Origin: CADEED01 sp041395625
GTDB taxonomy: Bacteria > Pseudomonadota > Gammaproteobacteria > Steroidobacterales > Steroidobacteraceae
DNA length: 64,000 nucleotides
Direction of reading: 5' to 3'
Assembly (NCBI GenBank): GCA_041395625.1
Contig: JAWLAE010000001.1
Span: 558,001-622,000 of the forward strand
Below, in pieces: positions 16,701 to 24,819 of this stretch; the first letter of the stretch is position 1; each line of letters opens with the position of its first letter. The translations under genes were made by a program, and so were the position numbers. Below the pieces are notes generated by a model. The model made no database searches. It had not been told where the DNA came from and saw only the letters and a program-made list of their open reading frames with translations.

Positions 16701-16828
16701 GCTACCTGAATGCCAGCCTGCTGTGCAAGCGCCGTCGTTGCCGCCAGTATGCTGAGCACGGCCAGCGCGAGGCGCCTGCTCGTTCGAGCAAAACGGCACG
16801 TATTTGGGACGTTGTTCATAGCTGGCAT
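13745..16828 (-). CDS. TonB-dependent outer-membrane receptor with N-terminal carboxypeptidase-regulatory-like domain
   Basis: 1027 aa (ATG 16828; a second Met three codons later). Order: signal peptide (LALAVLSILAATTALA), an Ig-like regulatory domain (about 40-120), plug domain (from QVVARRAVTGINT, with SINGANALFVNYSLDGLDNNENF), then a long beta-barrel ending FQFGVAWQF with the C-terminal aromatic residue required for barrel insertion. The layout resembles Oar-like receptors. Substrate is unknown; the adjacent nucleoside transporter on the same strand makes a nucleoside or nucleotide plausible but unproven. Confidence 0.9.
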   Translation of the reverse strand: MPAMNNVPNTCRFARTSRRLALAVLSILAATTALAQQAGIQVAVTTAATGEPATERAVDVSNRDLGVALSGRTDSFGQVRFEGLTTTGAWIVSVPTADGETAATTKPLQLRANYVRTVNLVIAADATDPQLAEVQVVARRAVTGINTVNAEVSATLDEAALAGLPIEGRDVIRALARLPNVVQSTGFFPEAPVISINGANALFVNYSLDGLDNNENFLGGPKFPAPLGAVRDVTVLANNYSVEFGRTANGVVNYTSRGGTNEWTGEAFVLARPGRPFDAKSEFAGRDLSGNAVGESFERRQLGIAIGGPIRTDSTFIYGNVESIRDRNVQILSSPQLGVASEVTGNNEFLLSSVRFDHRLSDRWQLTARANHGRVTVEQPGGALGGGSVRFPSAGSEQERLSSLAAAALVFDGDRWRYQASLQWSRFDWNYGKPLTGGPQVTALDPSGLPVAILGHPGFVFDDTERTWQTKHTASIDLGKHRLRGGIDILSADFALQGGGNPDGNYTVTLSDAELAQLRARNTGIGLTAADVLELNPLVGNYAVELRPNEFGKRQTLSAIFIEDEWRLRPDLTLTAGLRYDYDSLTELGSGAGDSDNFAPRFSVNWRPDERSVVRAGAGLFYDKLLYAVASDALQRNTTSAGLRSQLDDLLPAGTDIDRLTFDGNLVVNPPCTDGRVASCQSAADVQALRATTSANEVRIISPHGYDNPRSLQLSAGYQYQFTAELSGSVDLLYNRTRNLVRLVDLNAPSSFTPNLAALTDANIAALRAITDPAARLAQAEALGLARSQAAADATRPTLAPSGNVPVGGARQITVSDTNGRSNYRALNLQLNKERGAQRYAYRFSYTLSQLENDTDDINFRASNANDFAADFGPSANDREHVISAVGFFYPLPGLTLTVAGLFQSGQPINFVPDAAIFGTQDLNGDGRSFGENFVGNSDRYPGIGRNAGRLPWSKSIDLGLRYDWLISGQTLQLSADVFNVFDWNNLSGFANAATTSNQIQFGGDAPFVQRNAGPPRQFQFGVAWQF

Positions 16829-16911
16829 AGGCGATAGGACCCTGCAGGCCAGCTGGATATTACACGCCGGTCAGCGTGCGAGCGCAGCCCGGTCAGGCTG
16901 CCATTCGCGCA

Positions 16912-18963
16912 TCAGGAGCGCAGCACAACTTCTTCGGGGCGATTGACGAAGTATCCCTGAATGAACTGCACGCCAAGTTGCCACAGTACCGCCATCGTAT
17001 TGGCATCTTCGACCCGCTCGGCAATCGTTTCGATCTTGTGCTTCGCTGCCAGCGCTACCAGCTCTTTCACCTGCTGCTGCAGTTCGAAGTTGCCGGCGAG
17101 AGTCTGCACGAGCGCGCCATCGATCTTGATGAAATCGAGCGGCAGAGTTTCCAGTAGTAGTTTGGGATCGCGTCCCGAACCGAAGCGCTCGAGTGCGACG
17201 CGGAAGCCCGCTTTCTGCAGTGCCGGGAACAGCTTCTGCAGGGGCCCGGCATAGCTTTCAGCGATCTCTTCGGTCACCTGAAAACAAATTCGACCCGTCT
17301 GTTCCGGCTGCACCTTGGCCTGGTTGGCGAGCCAGTTCGTGAAGCCGTCGTCGAGGACCGAGTCGCGCGACAGACGCACGAACAGACAACCTGGCGAGCG
17401 TTGCGCCGCGAATGACAACGATGCGCCGATCACCCAGCGATCGATATTCTTCAATAGATCGTTGCGGGCCGCCGCTGCCATGAATTCGGCCGGCAGCACT
17501 TCTTTGCCCTGATGGTCGAGCATGCGCACGAGCACGTCGAACATCTGCGGATCGTCACCTTGCAGACTGGCGACCGGCTGTTGTACCAGCCGAAAGCGGT
17601 TCTCCATCAAGGCTGCCTTGATGTGTTTGACCCAGATTTTGTCGTAGGCCTGAACGCGCGTGTCGGCGTCGGCGCGATCGGTCTGTGTAACATTGTTGCC
17701 ACCACGCAGTCGTGCGCGGCGCGCGGCCTCGATAACGTCGGCAATGATCGCATCCAGATTGACGTCACTGGTCGGTACGGCAGCCATGCCAATGCTGCAG
17801 GTCGAAGCCAGTGAATGCGTGCCGATCGTGTAGGGGGTCTTGCGCACTTTCGCTAATAACTGTTCGCCCCATGATTCGACATCGTGGGCGTTGCCGCGCT
17901 CGAGCAGTGCCAGCAGCGAGACACCGCCGAATCGACCGACGATGTCTTTCGCTCCGAGTTGCGCGCGTACACTGACGGCGAAATCTGCGAGGAACTGCTC
18001 GCTCGCGAGCGCACCGATGTTCTTCTCGATCGTGGCGAATTTGTCAGGCCGGATGATCGCGAGAAAACGTACGCCGGCTGCCGGCGGTGCGGCAATACGA
18101 TCGGCGATGCTTTCCAGCAGCGGCCTGCGGTACAGCAGACCGGTGGTTGGATCGCGGCGTACTGCGTCCGCCAAGTCGGTGGTCAGCTGCCGATCGTCTC
18201 GCTTGCGCGCTGGCACGATCAGGCGGACACATGGTTCACCTTCGAATTCACCGGCCGACAAGACCAGCTCGAGGTCGACCTGCGAGCCGTCGGCCAATTG
18301 CGCGGCAGCTCGCAACGTGTGGTCCGACCAGCGTCCCTGCAGGCAGGCAACGAGCGCTCCTTTGATGGCCGAGTGTGATGCGAGGTCGAAGGAATCCATG
18401 ACCGGCTGGCCGACGATTGCGTCCGGATCGGTGAAGCCAAACAACTCGAGCCAGGCTTCATTGGCGTCGACCAGAATGCCTTCCTGCACCTGCGCGATCG
18501 CGTCAGCCGAGCGTTGCAGGACGGTCTCCAGTTGGCGGCGGTAGTCACGCGCCGACTGCACCGTCGTTTCGAGCGCACGTTCGAGACGAAACGAGCGCAA
18601 TTCACGCGCGATGACGGCCTGCAGGCGTGCCTGGCTCGATTGGGACACTACGTCGCGCGCACCGATCTGCATGGCGGCGAGCATGCTGCTCTCGGTCACT
18701 TCGTCATTGAGATAGATCAACGGCACTTGTGGGGCGATCCGGTCGCGCAGCCCGGCAATGCTCTTGAGTTCATCTGCGTCGACATGTGCGCAAACCAGCA
18801 GTTCGGGACTGAGCTGGCCCAGGGCATCGCCGAGATCGCGCGTCGCCGGAATCCAAGTGCAATGCACCGCCTCGCCGGCACGACGCATGACGCTATTGAT
18901 CGTCTCGACCGGCTCCCGAGTGGGCGACAGCACGATAAGGGGAACCGCGGCGGTCTCCGTCAA
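16912..18963 (-). CDS. fimX: FimX-type degenerate GGDEF/EAL c-di-GMP receptor protein
   Basis: 683 aa, close to P. aeruginosa FimX (about 690). Order: receiver-like domain (1-125), PAS domain (about 140-255, ILVDANEAWLELFGF), GGDEF domain (about 270-410) and EAL domain (about 435-680). Both catalytic motifs are lost: GRFGGVSLLAL replaces GGDEF, DVLVRM replaces EAL, and ERFGSG replaces DDFGTG, so it should neither make nor degrade c-di-GMP. FimX uses its inactive EAL domain as a c-di-GMP receptor controlling type IV pilus assembly at the cell pole. Orthology is inferred from domain order and degeneracy. fimV lies 8 kb away. Confidence 0.82.
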   Translation of the reverse strand: MTETAAVPLIVLSPTREPVETINSVMRRAGEAVHCTWIPATRDLGDALGQLSPELLVCAHVDADELKSIAGLRDRIAPQVPLIYLNDEVTESSMLAAMQIGARDVVSQSSQARLQAVIARELRSFRLERALETTVQSARDYRRQLETVLQRSADAIAQVQEGILVDANEAWLELFGFTDPDAIVGQPVMDSFDLASHSAIKGALVACLQGRWSDHTLRAAAQLADGSQVDLELVLSAGEFEGEPCVRLIVPARKRDDRQLTTDLADAVRRDPTTGLLYRRPLLESIADRIAAPPAAGVRFLAIIRPDKFATIEKNIGALASEQFLADFAVSVRAQLGAKDIVGRFGGVSLLALLERGNAHDVESWGEQLLAKVRKTPYTIGTHSLASTCSIGMAAVPTSDVNLDAIIADVIEAARRARLRGGNNVTQTDRADADTRVQAYDKIWVKHIKAALMENRFRLVQQPVASLQGDDPQMFDVLVRMLDHQGKEVLPAEFMAAAARNDLLKNIDRWVIGASLSFAAQRSPGCLFVRLSRDSVLDDGFTNWLANQAKVQPEQTGRICFQVTEEIAESYAGPLQKLFPALQKAGFRVALERFGSGRDPKLLLETLPLDFIKIDGALVQTLAGNFELQQQVKELVALAAKHKIETIAERVEDANTMAVLWQLGVQFIQGYFVNRPEEVVLRS

Positions 18964-19094
18964 TGGATACTCCCAGCTACAGTAGCAAGCGGCGGAATTC
19001 TAGCATTCTGCCGCCCGGCCTGCGGCGGATGGAGCGCACACATTGCCGACTCGGCGATGTCCGAAAGGCCGGCCGGGTCACAGATCGGTGCAGC

Positions 19095-20156
19095 TCACAG
19101 CCGCGGCGCGACTGGCACTTTTGCTGGCATCCCCGGGACTTCTCTCACCAGTCGCGGCACCAGATAGCCGGGTAGCAGCGTCGCCAACTCGCCGACCAGA
19201 CGCGCGGCGTGTGCCTGCTCGACGTCGAAATGTGCCGCGCCGCGCACCGGATCGAGCAAGTGCAAGTAGTAAGGCAGCACCCCAGCGGAGAACAACGTCT
19301 GCGAGAGCGCGGCGAGCGCCGGCACCGAATCGTTCACACCCGCCAGCAGCACGGATTGGTTGAGTAGCGTGACGCCGGCGTGTCGCAGCTGCTGCAACGC
19401 TGCGCGCACCTCCGCATCGATCTCCTGGGCATGATTGCTGTGCAGCACGAACACCAACGGTTTGGTGACGCCCGCAATCCAGTGCAGTAGCCCAGCGTCG
19501 ACTCGCGACGGCAGGACGACGGGTTGTCGCGTGTGCACCCGAATTCTCTCGACATGCGGTATCGCGACCAACTGCAGTGTCAGTTGCTGCAGACGCTCGT
19601 CCGAGAGCGACAGCGGATCGCCTCCGGACAACAGCACCTCGCTGATCGACGAGTCGGCAGCGATCGCGGCGATGGCGGCGCCGAGACGTGGGTTGTCAGT
19701 TGTCTGCGCGGAGTAGGGGAATTCACGTCGAAAGCAATAGCGGCAGTGTACGCCGCAGGCTCCGGTGGCAATGATCAGCGCGCGACCTCGGTACTTCTGC
19801 AGCAACGCAGGTGCGGCGACCGCCGCCGCTTCGGCGAGTGGGTCGGCGACGTAATGTGGTGGCGACTCGAGTTCGTCGGCGAGCGGCAACACCTGGCGCA
19901 GCAGCGGATCGTGCAGATCGCCTCGACGCATGCGGCGTACGAATGAACGCGGCACGCGCAGACGAAACACGCCTGCCGCGGCAACGGCACTGACTGCCAG
20001 CCGCGGGTCGAGATCGAGCAGGCGCAGTAGTTCGTCCGGCCGCGTGATTGCTTCGGCCAGCTCACGCTGCCAGCGGCGCTGCGGCAGGTCGGCCGACGGC
20101 GGGGGCGTTGGGACTGCAGGCTGTTGTTGGCGATCCGGAGCGCTTGCCGCTATCAT
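19095..20156 (-). CDS. epmB: EF-P (R)-beta-lysylation lysine 2,3-aminomutase (EpmB)
   Basis: 353 aa radical-SAM enzyme that converts (S)-alpha-lysine to (R)-beta-lysine for EF-P modification. The cluster-binding motif is C134-C138-C141 (CGVHCRYC), followed by the GGDPLSLSDERL block typical of the KamA/EpmB family and the LHSNHAQEID segment. Its length fits EpmB rather than the longer, PLP-rich clostridial KamA. ATG 20156 has AAGG seven bases upstream. Divergent from efp, with epmA about 1.2 kb further on, so the substrate and both modification enzymes are together. Confidence 0.95.
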   Translation of the reverse strand: MIAASAPDRQQQPAVPTPPPSADLPQRRWQRELAEAITRPDELLRLLDLDPRLAVSAVAAAGVFRLRVPRSFVRRMRRGDLHDPLLRQVLPLADELESPPHYVADPLAEAAAVAAPALLQKYRGRALIIATGACGVHCRYCFRREFPYSAQTTDNPRLGAAIAAIAADSSISEVLLSGGDPLSLSDERLQQLTLQLVAIPHVERIRVHTRQPVVLPSRVDAGLLHWIAGVTKPLVFVLHSNHAQEIDAEVRAALQQLRHAGVTLLNQSVLLAGVNDSVPALAALSQTLFSAGVLPYYLHLLDPVRGAAHFDVEQAHAARLVGELATLLPGYLVPRLVREVPGMPAKVPVAPRL

Positions 20157-20173
20157 TCACGACCTTTTTCGCG

Positions 20174-20193
20174 GGGCCCCCATATTGGGGCCC
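20174..20193. repeat. GC-rich hairpin in the epmB/efp divergent spacer
   Basis: GGGCCCC (20174-20180) and GGGGCCC (20187-20193) flank a 6-base A/T-rich loop. The element sits 18 bases before the epmB start and 36 before the efp ATG, so it would be in one or both leaders. No T-run follows in either direction, so it is not a normal terminator; a regulatory or stabilising role is a guess. Confidence 0.55.
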
Positions 20194-20228
20194 GACATTG
20201 TGCGCAGTGTTGCGCATTTGGGAAGCCA

Positions 20229-20801
20229 ATGGCCAGTTTTACGACCAATGAAATCCGTGGCGGCATGAAGTTGCTGATCGATAACGAGCCGTATGCCGTG
20301 ATCGAGAACGAATACGTCAAGCCGGGCAAGGGCCAGGCTTTCAATCGGATCCGCGTCCGCAACCTGAAGACGGGTCGGTCGATCGAAAAGACTTATCGCT
20401 CAGGCGAGTCGATCGAGGCCGCTGACGTCATGGACGTGGAAATGCAGTACCTCTATCAAGACGGCGACTTCTGGCACTTCATGGTGCCCGAGAATTTCGA
20501 GCAACATACGGCCGGCAAGGCAGCCGTCGGCGAAGCGGCGCAATGGCTCAAGGATGGCGTGGTTTGCATCATCACGCTCTGGAACGGTGTGCCGCTCGTC
20601 GTAACGCCGCCAGCGCACATCGAGGCCAAGATCGTCGAAACTGACCCGGGCATTCGTGGCGATACCGCCACGGGTGGCCAAAAACCTGCGAAGCTGGAAA
20701 CCGGTGCCGTCGTGCGTGTGCCGCTGTTCATCAATCAGGATGAAGTCATTCGTGTCGATACGCGCACGGGCCAGTACGTGTCGCGCGCTAAGGGCGACTG
20801 A
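20229..20801 (+). CDS. efp: Translation elongation factor P
   Basis: 190 aa. EF-P binds stalled ribosomes between the P and E sites and rescues polyproline synthesis. The three OB-like domains are present. The modification loop YVKPGKGQAF carries Lys34, the residue beta-lysylated by EpmA/EpmB, so this is the Lys34 type rather than the Arg32 (rhamnosylated, EarP) type. ATG 20229 gives MASFTTNEIRGGMK, the normal N-terminus. Its 3' end overlaps the convergent fRMsr gene by 14 bases. Confidence 0.97.
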   Translation: MASFTTNEIRGGMKLLIDNEPYAVIENEYVKPGKGQAFNRIRVRNLKTGRSIEKTYRSGESIEAADVMDVEMQYLYQDGDFWHFMVPENFEQHTAGKAAVGEAAQWLKDGVVCIITLWNGVPLVVTPPAHIEAKIVETDPGIRGDTATGGQKPAKLETGAVVRVPLFINQDEVIRVDTRTGQYVSRAKGD

Positions 20802-21282
20802 CACTCGCGACCAGCGTTGCGGCCACGCGCTCGAGCGCTGCTGCATCGACGGCGTCAAACCTTGCGACGGTCGGGCTGTCGATATCGAGCACGCCTAATA
20901 ACTGATCACCCTGCAACAAGGGGACCACGAGTTCGGCGTTGGACGCGGCATCGCAGGCGATGTGACCGGGAAACGCATGCACATCGCTCACCAGCACCGT
21001 CGCACGGCGCTCGGCCGCGGTGCCGCATACGCCACGCCCCAGCGCTATCCTGACGCAGGCCGGCTTACCTTGAAAGGGCCCCAGTACCAGATCGTTGCCG
21101 CGCAGGAAGTAGCAACCAGCCCAATTGATGTCCGGCAACGCGTCGTACAGCAGTGCCGAAGTGTTAGCGGCATTGGCAATGAGATCCCGTTCGCCGTCGA
21201 GCAGTGCCGTCAGGTCGCGCAGCAACTCCGCATAGGCGCGGGGTTTGTCGCTGAAATCGTAATCGCTCTTGCGGTAACTCAT
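20788..21282 (-). CDS. GAF-domain free methionine-(R)-sulfoxide reductase (fRMsr)
   Basis: 164 aa single GAF domain. It reduces free methionine-(R)-sulfoxide with thioredoxin electrons. The three catalytic-site cysteines correspond to C76 (CVRI), C86 (GRGVCGT) and C110 (HIACDA), matching the 84/94/118 set of the E. coli enzyme. ATG 21282 gives a typical MSYRKSDYDF start. It lies 23 bases after epmA on the same strand and is probably the last gene of an sco1-psd-epmA-fRMsr run. Confidence 0.9.
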   Translation of the reverse strand: MSYRKSDYDFSDKPRAYAELLRDLTALLDGERDLIANAANTSALLYDALPDINWAGCYFLRGNDLVLGPFQGKPACVRIALGRGVCGTAAERRATVLVSDVHAFPGHIACDAASNAELVVPLLQGDQLLGVLDIDSPTVARFDAVDAAALERVAATLVASVSRP

Positions 21283-21305
21283 AGGTTGCTTTCCGTCAGG
21301 CCGGC

Positions 21306-22337
21306 TCAGGCCCGTTCGACTGGGAAACTCAATACATCGTCGATGTGATCGACGCCGAGCGCGACCATCAAGGTACGGTCCAACCCGAGTGCGACGCCAC
21401 AGCAATCCGGCATGCCGTGCTCGAGCGCCGCCAGCAGATGTTCGTCGACTGGTGTTGGCGGTAGCCCCAGGCGCGTGCGCTCCAGGTTGTCAGCGTGAAA
21501 TCTCGCGCGCTGTTCGGCGGCATCGGCCAGCTCGTGAAAGCCATTGGCCAGCTCAACGCCATCGACATAGAGTTCGAAACGCAAGGCCAGCCGCTCGTCG
21601 AGCGGGTCGAGTCGCGCGAGTGCTGCCTGCGAGCGTGGATAGCGGTGCAGGAAGGTCAGTCGGCCCTGCCCCAATCGGGGACCGACCCGCGAGCTGACCA
21701 GGAAGTCCAGCAGTGCATCTCGCGAGCTGTCCGGGATCGAGCCTTCGGTGAGCCCGTGCTCGCGCGCGGCGGCCTGTAGTACGCCCAGTTCGCCTGTCAA
21801 CGGATCTAGGCCGGCATAGCGCTGCATCGCCTCTTGGTATGTCAGGTATTCGATCGGACGCGGCGGTGGGTTTGCCACGGCGGCGGCAACGCCGCCGGCC
21901 GGATCGTTGGGCAACGCCAATAGCGCGCCGACCAGCGCTGCCACCTCTGCCATCAACTGCTCGAGGGAGATGTCGAGCCGGTACCATTCGAGCAGCGAGA
22001 ACTCGGGATTGTGGTAGATGCCGCGCTCGCCGGCACGGAAGACTTTGCACAGTTGATAGATATCACCGCTGCCGGCTGCCAGTAGTCGCTTCATGGCGTA
22101 CTCGGGCGACGTATGCAGATACATCGTCTGTGCCACGGCGTGGCGCTGCGCCGGCACCCCCAGCGAGTGCAAATGGGGATCGGACACGGCAGTGTTCACG
22201 AGCATCGGTGTCTCGACTTCGAGCACGTTGCGCTCGGCGAAGAACTGCCGGGCGCGGGCGACTAGGCGCGCGCGCGCTGCCAGCGCCTTACGACTGCCAG
22301 TGGGTCGCCAGTCCGGCGACGCTGCCTGTGGTCCCAC
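21306..22337 (-). CDS. epmA: EF-P lysine-34 ligase (EpmA / GenX / PoxA)
   Basis: 343 aa from GTG 22337, whose G is shared with the TAG stop of psd; E. coli EpmA has 325 aa. It is a truncated class II lysyl-tRNA synthetase paralogue lacking the anticodon domain that ligates (R)-beta-lysine to EF-P Lys34. Class II motif 2 is seen in VFRAGERGIYHNPEFSLLEW and motif 3 in GVALGLDRTLMVALG; the substrate loop is VELANGFHEL. The psd-epmA neighbourhood also occurs in E. coli. A start further upstream is open but would run inside psd. Confidence 0.93.
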   Translation of the reverse strand: MGPQAASPDWRPTGSRKALAARARLVARARQFFAERNVLEVETPMLVNTAVSDPHLHSLGVPAQRHAVAQTMYLHTSPEYAMKRLLAAGSGDIYQLCKVFRAGERGIYHNPEFSLLEWYRLDISLEQLMAEVAALVGALLALPNDPAGGVAAAVANPPPRPIEYLTYQEAMQRYAGLDPLTGELGVLQAAAREHGLTEGSIPDSSRDALLDFLVSSRVGPRLGQGRLTFLHRYPRSQAALARLDPLDERLALRFELYVDGVELANGFHELADAAEQRARFHADNLERTRLGLPPTPVDEHLLAALEHGMPDCCGVALGLDRTLMVALGVDHIDDVLSFPVERA

Positions 22338-23266
22338 TAGCTGGTGCCTGCGCGGGTACGCAGTCGACCGATCATCGCGCCCATCCGCAACTTCGCGCCC
22401 GGCAACAGCTCTGCGTTCCACGTTGCCACGTTTCTCGGCAGCACCAGAATCACCGTCGAGCCCATGTTGAAACGTCCTATTTCCGCTCCTTTGACCAGCT
22501 GCAAGGGCGCCAACGGGTCGGTGAGCGGCAGTTCAGTCACGACTCGGGAACGCCTGGGCGCAACGTCGCCGTGCCAGACGGTCGTCATGCTGCCGACATT
22601 CAGCGCGCCAACCATGACGAGCGACCAGGGCATGCCGTCGGTTTCGAAGCAACAGACGATCCGCTCGTTGCGCGCGAACAGGCGCGGTACGGCTGCGACA
22701 GTGACCGTGTTGACGCTGAACAGCCGGCCCGGTACGTACCAGGCGGCGCGCAGCGTGCCCGCCAGCGGCATATGGATCCGATGGTAGTCGAACGGTGCCA
22801 GGTAGATCGTCGCAAACTCGCCGTCCTGCAGTCGCTCCGACCACTGGCGCTGCCCCGCCAGCAGGGTAGTGAGATCGTAATCGTGGCCTTTGGCCTGCAA
22901 GATGGTACTACCGTCGATATGGCCAGCCTGACTCACGGCGCCATCCACTGGCGAGACGATCGCATCGGCGTGCGGCGCGATGGGTCGTGCGTCGGCACGC
23001 AACGCGCGCGTAAAAAAGGCGTTGAAACTCCCGTAAGCGGTCGGGTCCGATTCGAGCGCGTCTCGCATGTCGGGGCGAAAGCCGCGCATGAAGCTCCCGA
23101 TCAGCAGGTTCTTGAATGCGCGCCAACGAACTCGCGTCGCGGCGAGTACGACGCGCGATACCGCGTGCTGCGGCAGCAGATACTGCAGCAGCACGAACGA
23201 GCGCGCAGCGAGTCCCGGCGGCGGTGAGGAAGCGTCAGGGGCGATGCGGTCGAATTGCCTGCTCAA
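22337..23266 (-). CDS. psd: Phosphatidylserine decarboxylase proenzyme
   Basis: 309 aa inner-membrane enzyme making phosphatidylethanolamine. The self-cleavage motif is present as FNMGSTVIL; it reads MGST rather than the usual LGST, leaving the Gly-Ser scissile bond intact, so the pyruvoyl group can form. Other landmarks are ESDPTAYGSFNAFFTR, SPVDG and APFDYHRIHMP with its His. Seven bases separate it from the upstream SCO1 gene, and its stop overlaps the epmA start, indicating a single operon. Confidence 0.95.
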   Translation of the reverse strand: MSRQFDRIAPDASSPPPGLAARSFVLLQYLLPQHAVSRVVLAATRVRWRAFKNLLIGSFMRGFRPDMRDALESDPTAYGSFNAFFTRALRADARPIAPHADAIVSPVDGAVSQAGHIDGSTILQAKGHDYDLTTLLAGQRQWSERLQDGEFATIYLAPFDYHRIHMPLAGTLRAAWYVPGRLFSVNTVTVAAVPRLFARNERIVCCFETDGMPWSLVMVGALNVGSMTTVWHGDVAPRRSRVVTELPLTDPLAPLQLVKGAEIGRFNMGSTVILVLPRNVATWNAELLPGAKLRMGAMIGRLRTRAGTS

Positions 23267-23273
23267 TGCTTGC

Positions 23274-23906
23274 CTAAGAGCCCAGTCGAGCGCTGAGCGC
23301 GCGCAAATCGTTCACCAGCGAATCGCGCTCGAACGGCGGGCTGAAGATCGCCACGTTTTCGCCCGCCGAGTTCAGCAGAAATACCGAGGCCGAATGGTCG
23401 ATCATGTAGTTGCCCCCCGGCATGTCGGTGCGCGCCGCCGCCACGCCCAGCGTGCGCATCAGGCGATCGAGTTCGGGTTGGTCGCCAGTGAGCCCCAGCA
23501 TCGGGCCTTGCGCCGCGGGGCCGTGAAAGGCCTGTAGGTACTGGGCCAACTGTCTCGGCGTATCACGCTCAGGATCGACGGTCACCAGTACCACTTCCAG
23601 ACCAGGGATCGACACTTGCGTCTGCGCGCGCGTCAGCATCGTGAGAGTGGTGGGACAGACGTCGGGACAATTCGTGAAGCCGAAGAATACAAGGCTGGGA
23701 TGCCCCTGCAGGCGTGCTGCCCCGACAGTCGCGCCGGTCTGATCCAGCAACTGCATGTCGGGCAGCGCACGCGGCAGGGGCAGCCACGTGCCAGACTGCA
23801 GCACCGGCGTTGACGGCGCACGCATGGTGTTCGCCAGCCACGCGCCGGCCAGCGCCGCAAGCAGACCCGCCGCCACCAACCAGGTAACGTATCGTTCGCG
23901 ACCCAT
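23274..23906 (-). CDS. SCO1/SenC family copper chaperone or thiol-redox protein
   Basis: 210 aa, anchored by an N-terminal helix (WLVAAGLLAALAGAWLA) with the thioredoxin-like domain in the periplasm. The copper ligands are present: CPDVCP in FTNCPDVCPTT and the distal His in YMIDHSASVFL. The DPERDTP block is a family hallmark. Such proteins deliver copper to the CuA site of cytochrome oxidase or keep its cysteines reduced. ATG 23906 is the only good start and overlaps the divergent prmB start as CATG. Confidence 0.9.
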   Translation of the reverse strand: MGRERYVTWLVAAGLLAALAGAWLANTMRAPSTPVLQSGTWLPLPRALPDMQLLDQTGATVGAARLQGHPSLVFFGFTNCPDVCPTTLTMLTRAQTQVSIPGLEVVLVTVDPERDTPRQLAQYLQAFHGPAAQGPMLGLTGDQPELDRLMRTLGVAAARTDMPGGNYMIDHSASVFLLNSAGENVAIFSPPFERDSLVNDLRALSARLGS

Positions 23907-24819
23907 GAAATCATTATGCCATAGCGGACACGCAGTCACTGCGCGACCGACGGTTGCAGCATTGATCGCGCGCAGTGCGCGACGCATGCACCGTGCGCGC
24001 GTGCATTTCGGTCACGGTACTGACAACGCTGTGGACGAAGCCGCGGCACTGGTGTGGCACGTACTTGCATTGCCGCCCGGCGCGCCGGCAACCGTTTATC
24101 GGCGTCGCGTCGGCGCCCGACGGGCGGCCGAGATCGAAGCATTGGTCACGCGCCGGATCCGCGAGCGACGGCCGGCCGCCTATCTCACCGGCGTCACCTG
24201 GTTTGCCGGCTTGCCCATGTATGTCGACGAGCGGGTGCTCATTCCCCGCTCGCCGATAGCGGAACTGATCGAACAGCGCTGCCAGCCTTGGGTGGATCCG
24301 ACTGTCGTCACACGGATTCTCGATCTCGGCACCGGCTCGGGCTGCATTGCGATCGCCTGCGCGCGCGCTTTTGCGCAGGCTACCGTCGATGCCGTGGATA
24401 TCGACGCGTCAGCGCTCGAGGTGGCAGCCATCAATGTGCGCCGACACCGCTTGAGTCGTCGCGTGCGGCTGGTTGAATCGGATCATTTTGCAGCACTGGG
24501 ACGAGCTACCTACGATATGATCGTCAGCAATCCGCCTTACGTGGGCGAGCGAGAAATGCGCTCGCTACCTGCCGAGTACCGGCACGAGCCGCGCCTGGCG
24601 CTTGCGTCGGGTCGCAGCGGTCTCGATTCGGTCGAGTGTATTTTGGACCAGGCCGTGTGCCGCCTGAAACGCCGCGGCGTGCTGATCGTCGAAGTCGGCA
24701 ACACCCAGGCGGCGCTCGAACGACGTTATCCGCAGTTACCGTTCACCTGGCTGCAGTTCGAACGCGGTGGTGGCGGTGTGTTTTTGCTGACGAGGGAGCA
24801 GCTGTTAGCAGCTGAATGA
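23905..24819 (+). CDS. prmB: Ribosomal protein L3 N5-glutamine methyltransferase (PrmB)
   Basis: About 304 aa; methylates a Gln of ribosomal protein uL3. SAM motif I is LDLGTGSGCIAIACA and the glutamine-binding NPPY is in IVSNPPYVGEREM. The N-terminal FGHGTDNAVDEAA and YVDERVLIPRSPIAELI blocks distinguish PrmB from PrmC. The start is uncertain: ATG 23905 puts HGTDN where E. coli has it but lacks a ribosome binding site and touches the SCO1 start; ATG 23986 would give a shorter protein. The stop overlaps the aroC start (ATGA). Confidence 0.9.
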   Translation: MKSLCHSGHAVTARPTVAALIARSARRMHRARVHFGHGTDNAVDEAAALVWHVLALPPGAPATVYRRRVGARRAAEIEALVTRRIRERRPAAYLTGVTWFAGLPMYVDERVLIPRSPIAELIEQRCQPWVDPTVVTRILDLGTGSGCIAIACARAFAQATVDAVDIDASALEVAAINVRRHRLSRRVRLVESDHFAALGRATYDMIVSNPPYVGEREMRSLPAEYRHEPRLALASGRSGLDSVECILDQAVCRLKRRGVLIVEVGNTQAALERRYPQLPFTWLQFERGGGGVFLLTREQLLAAE

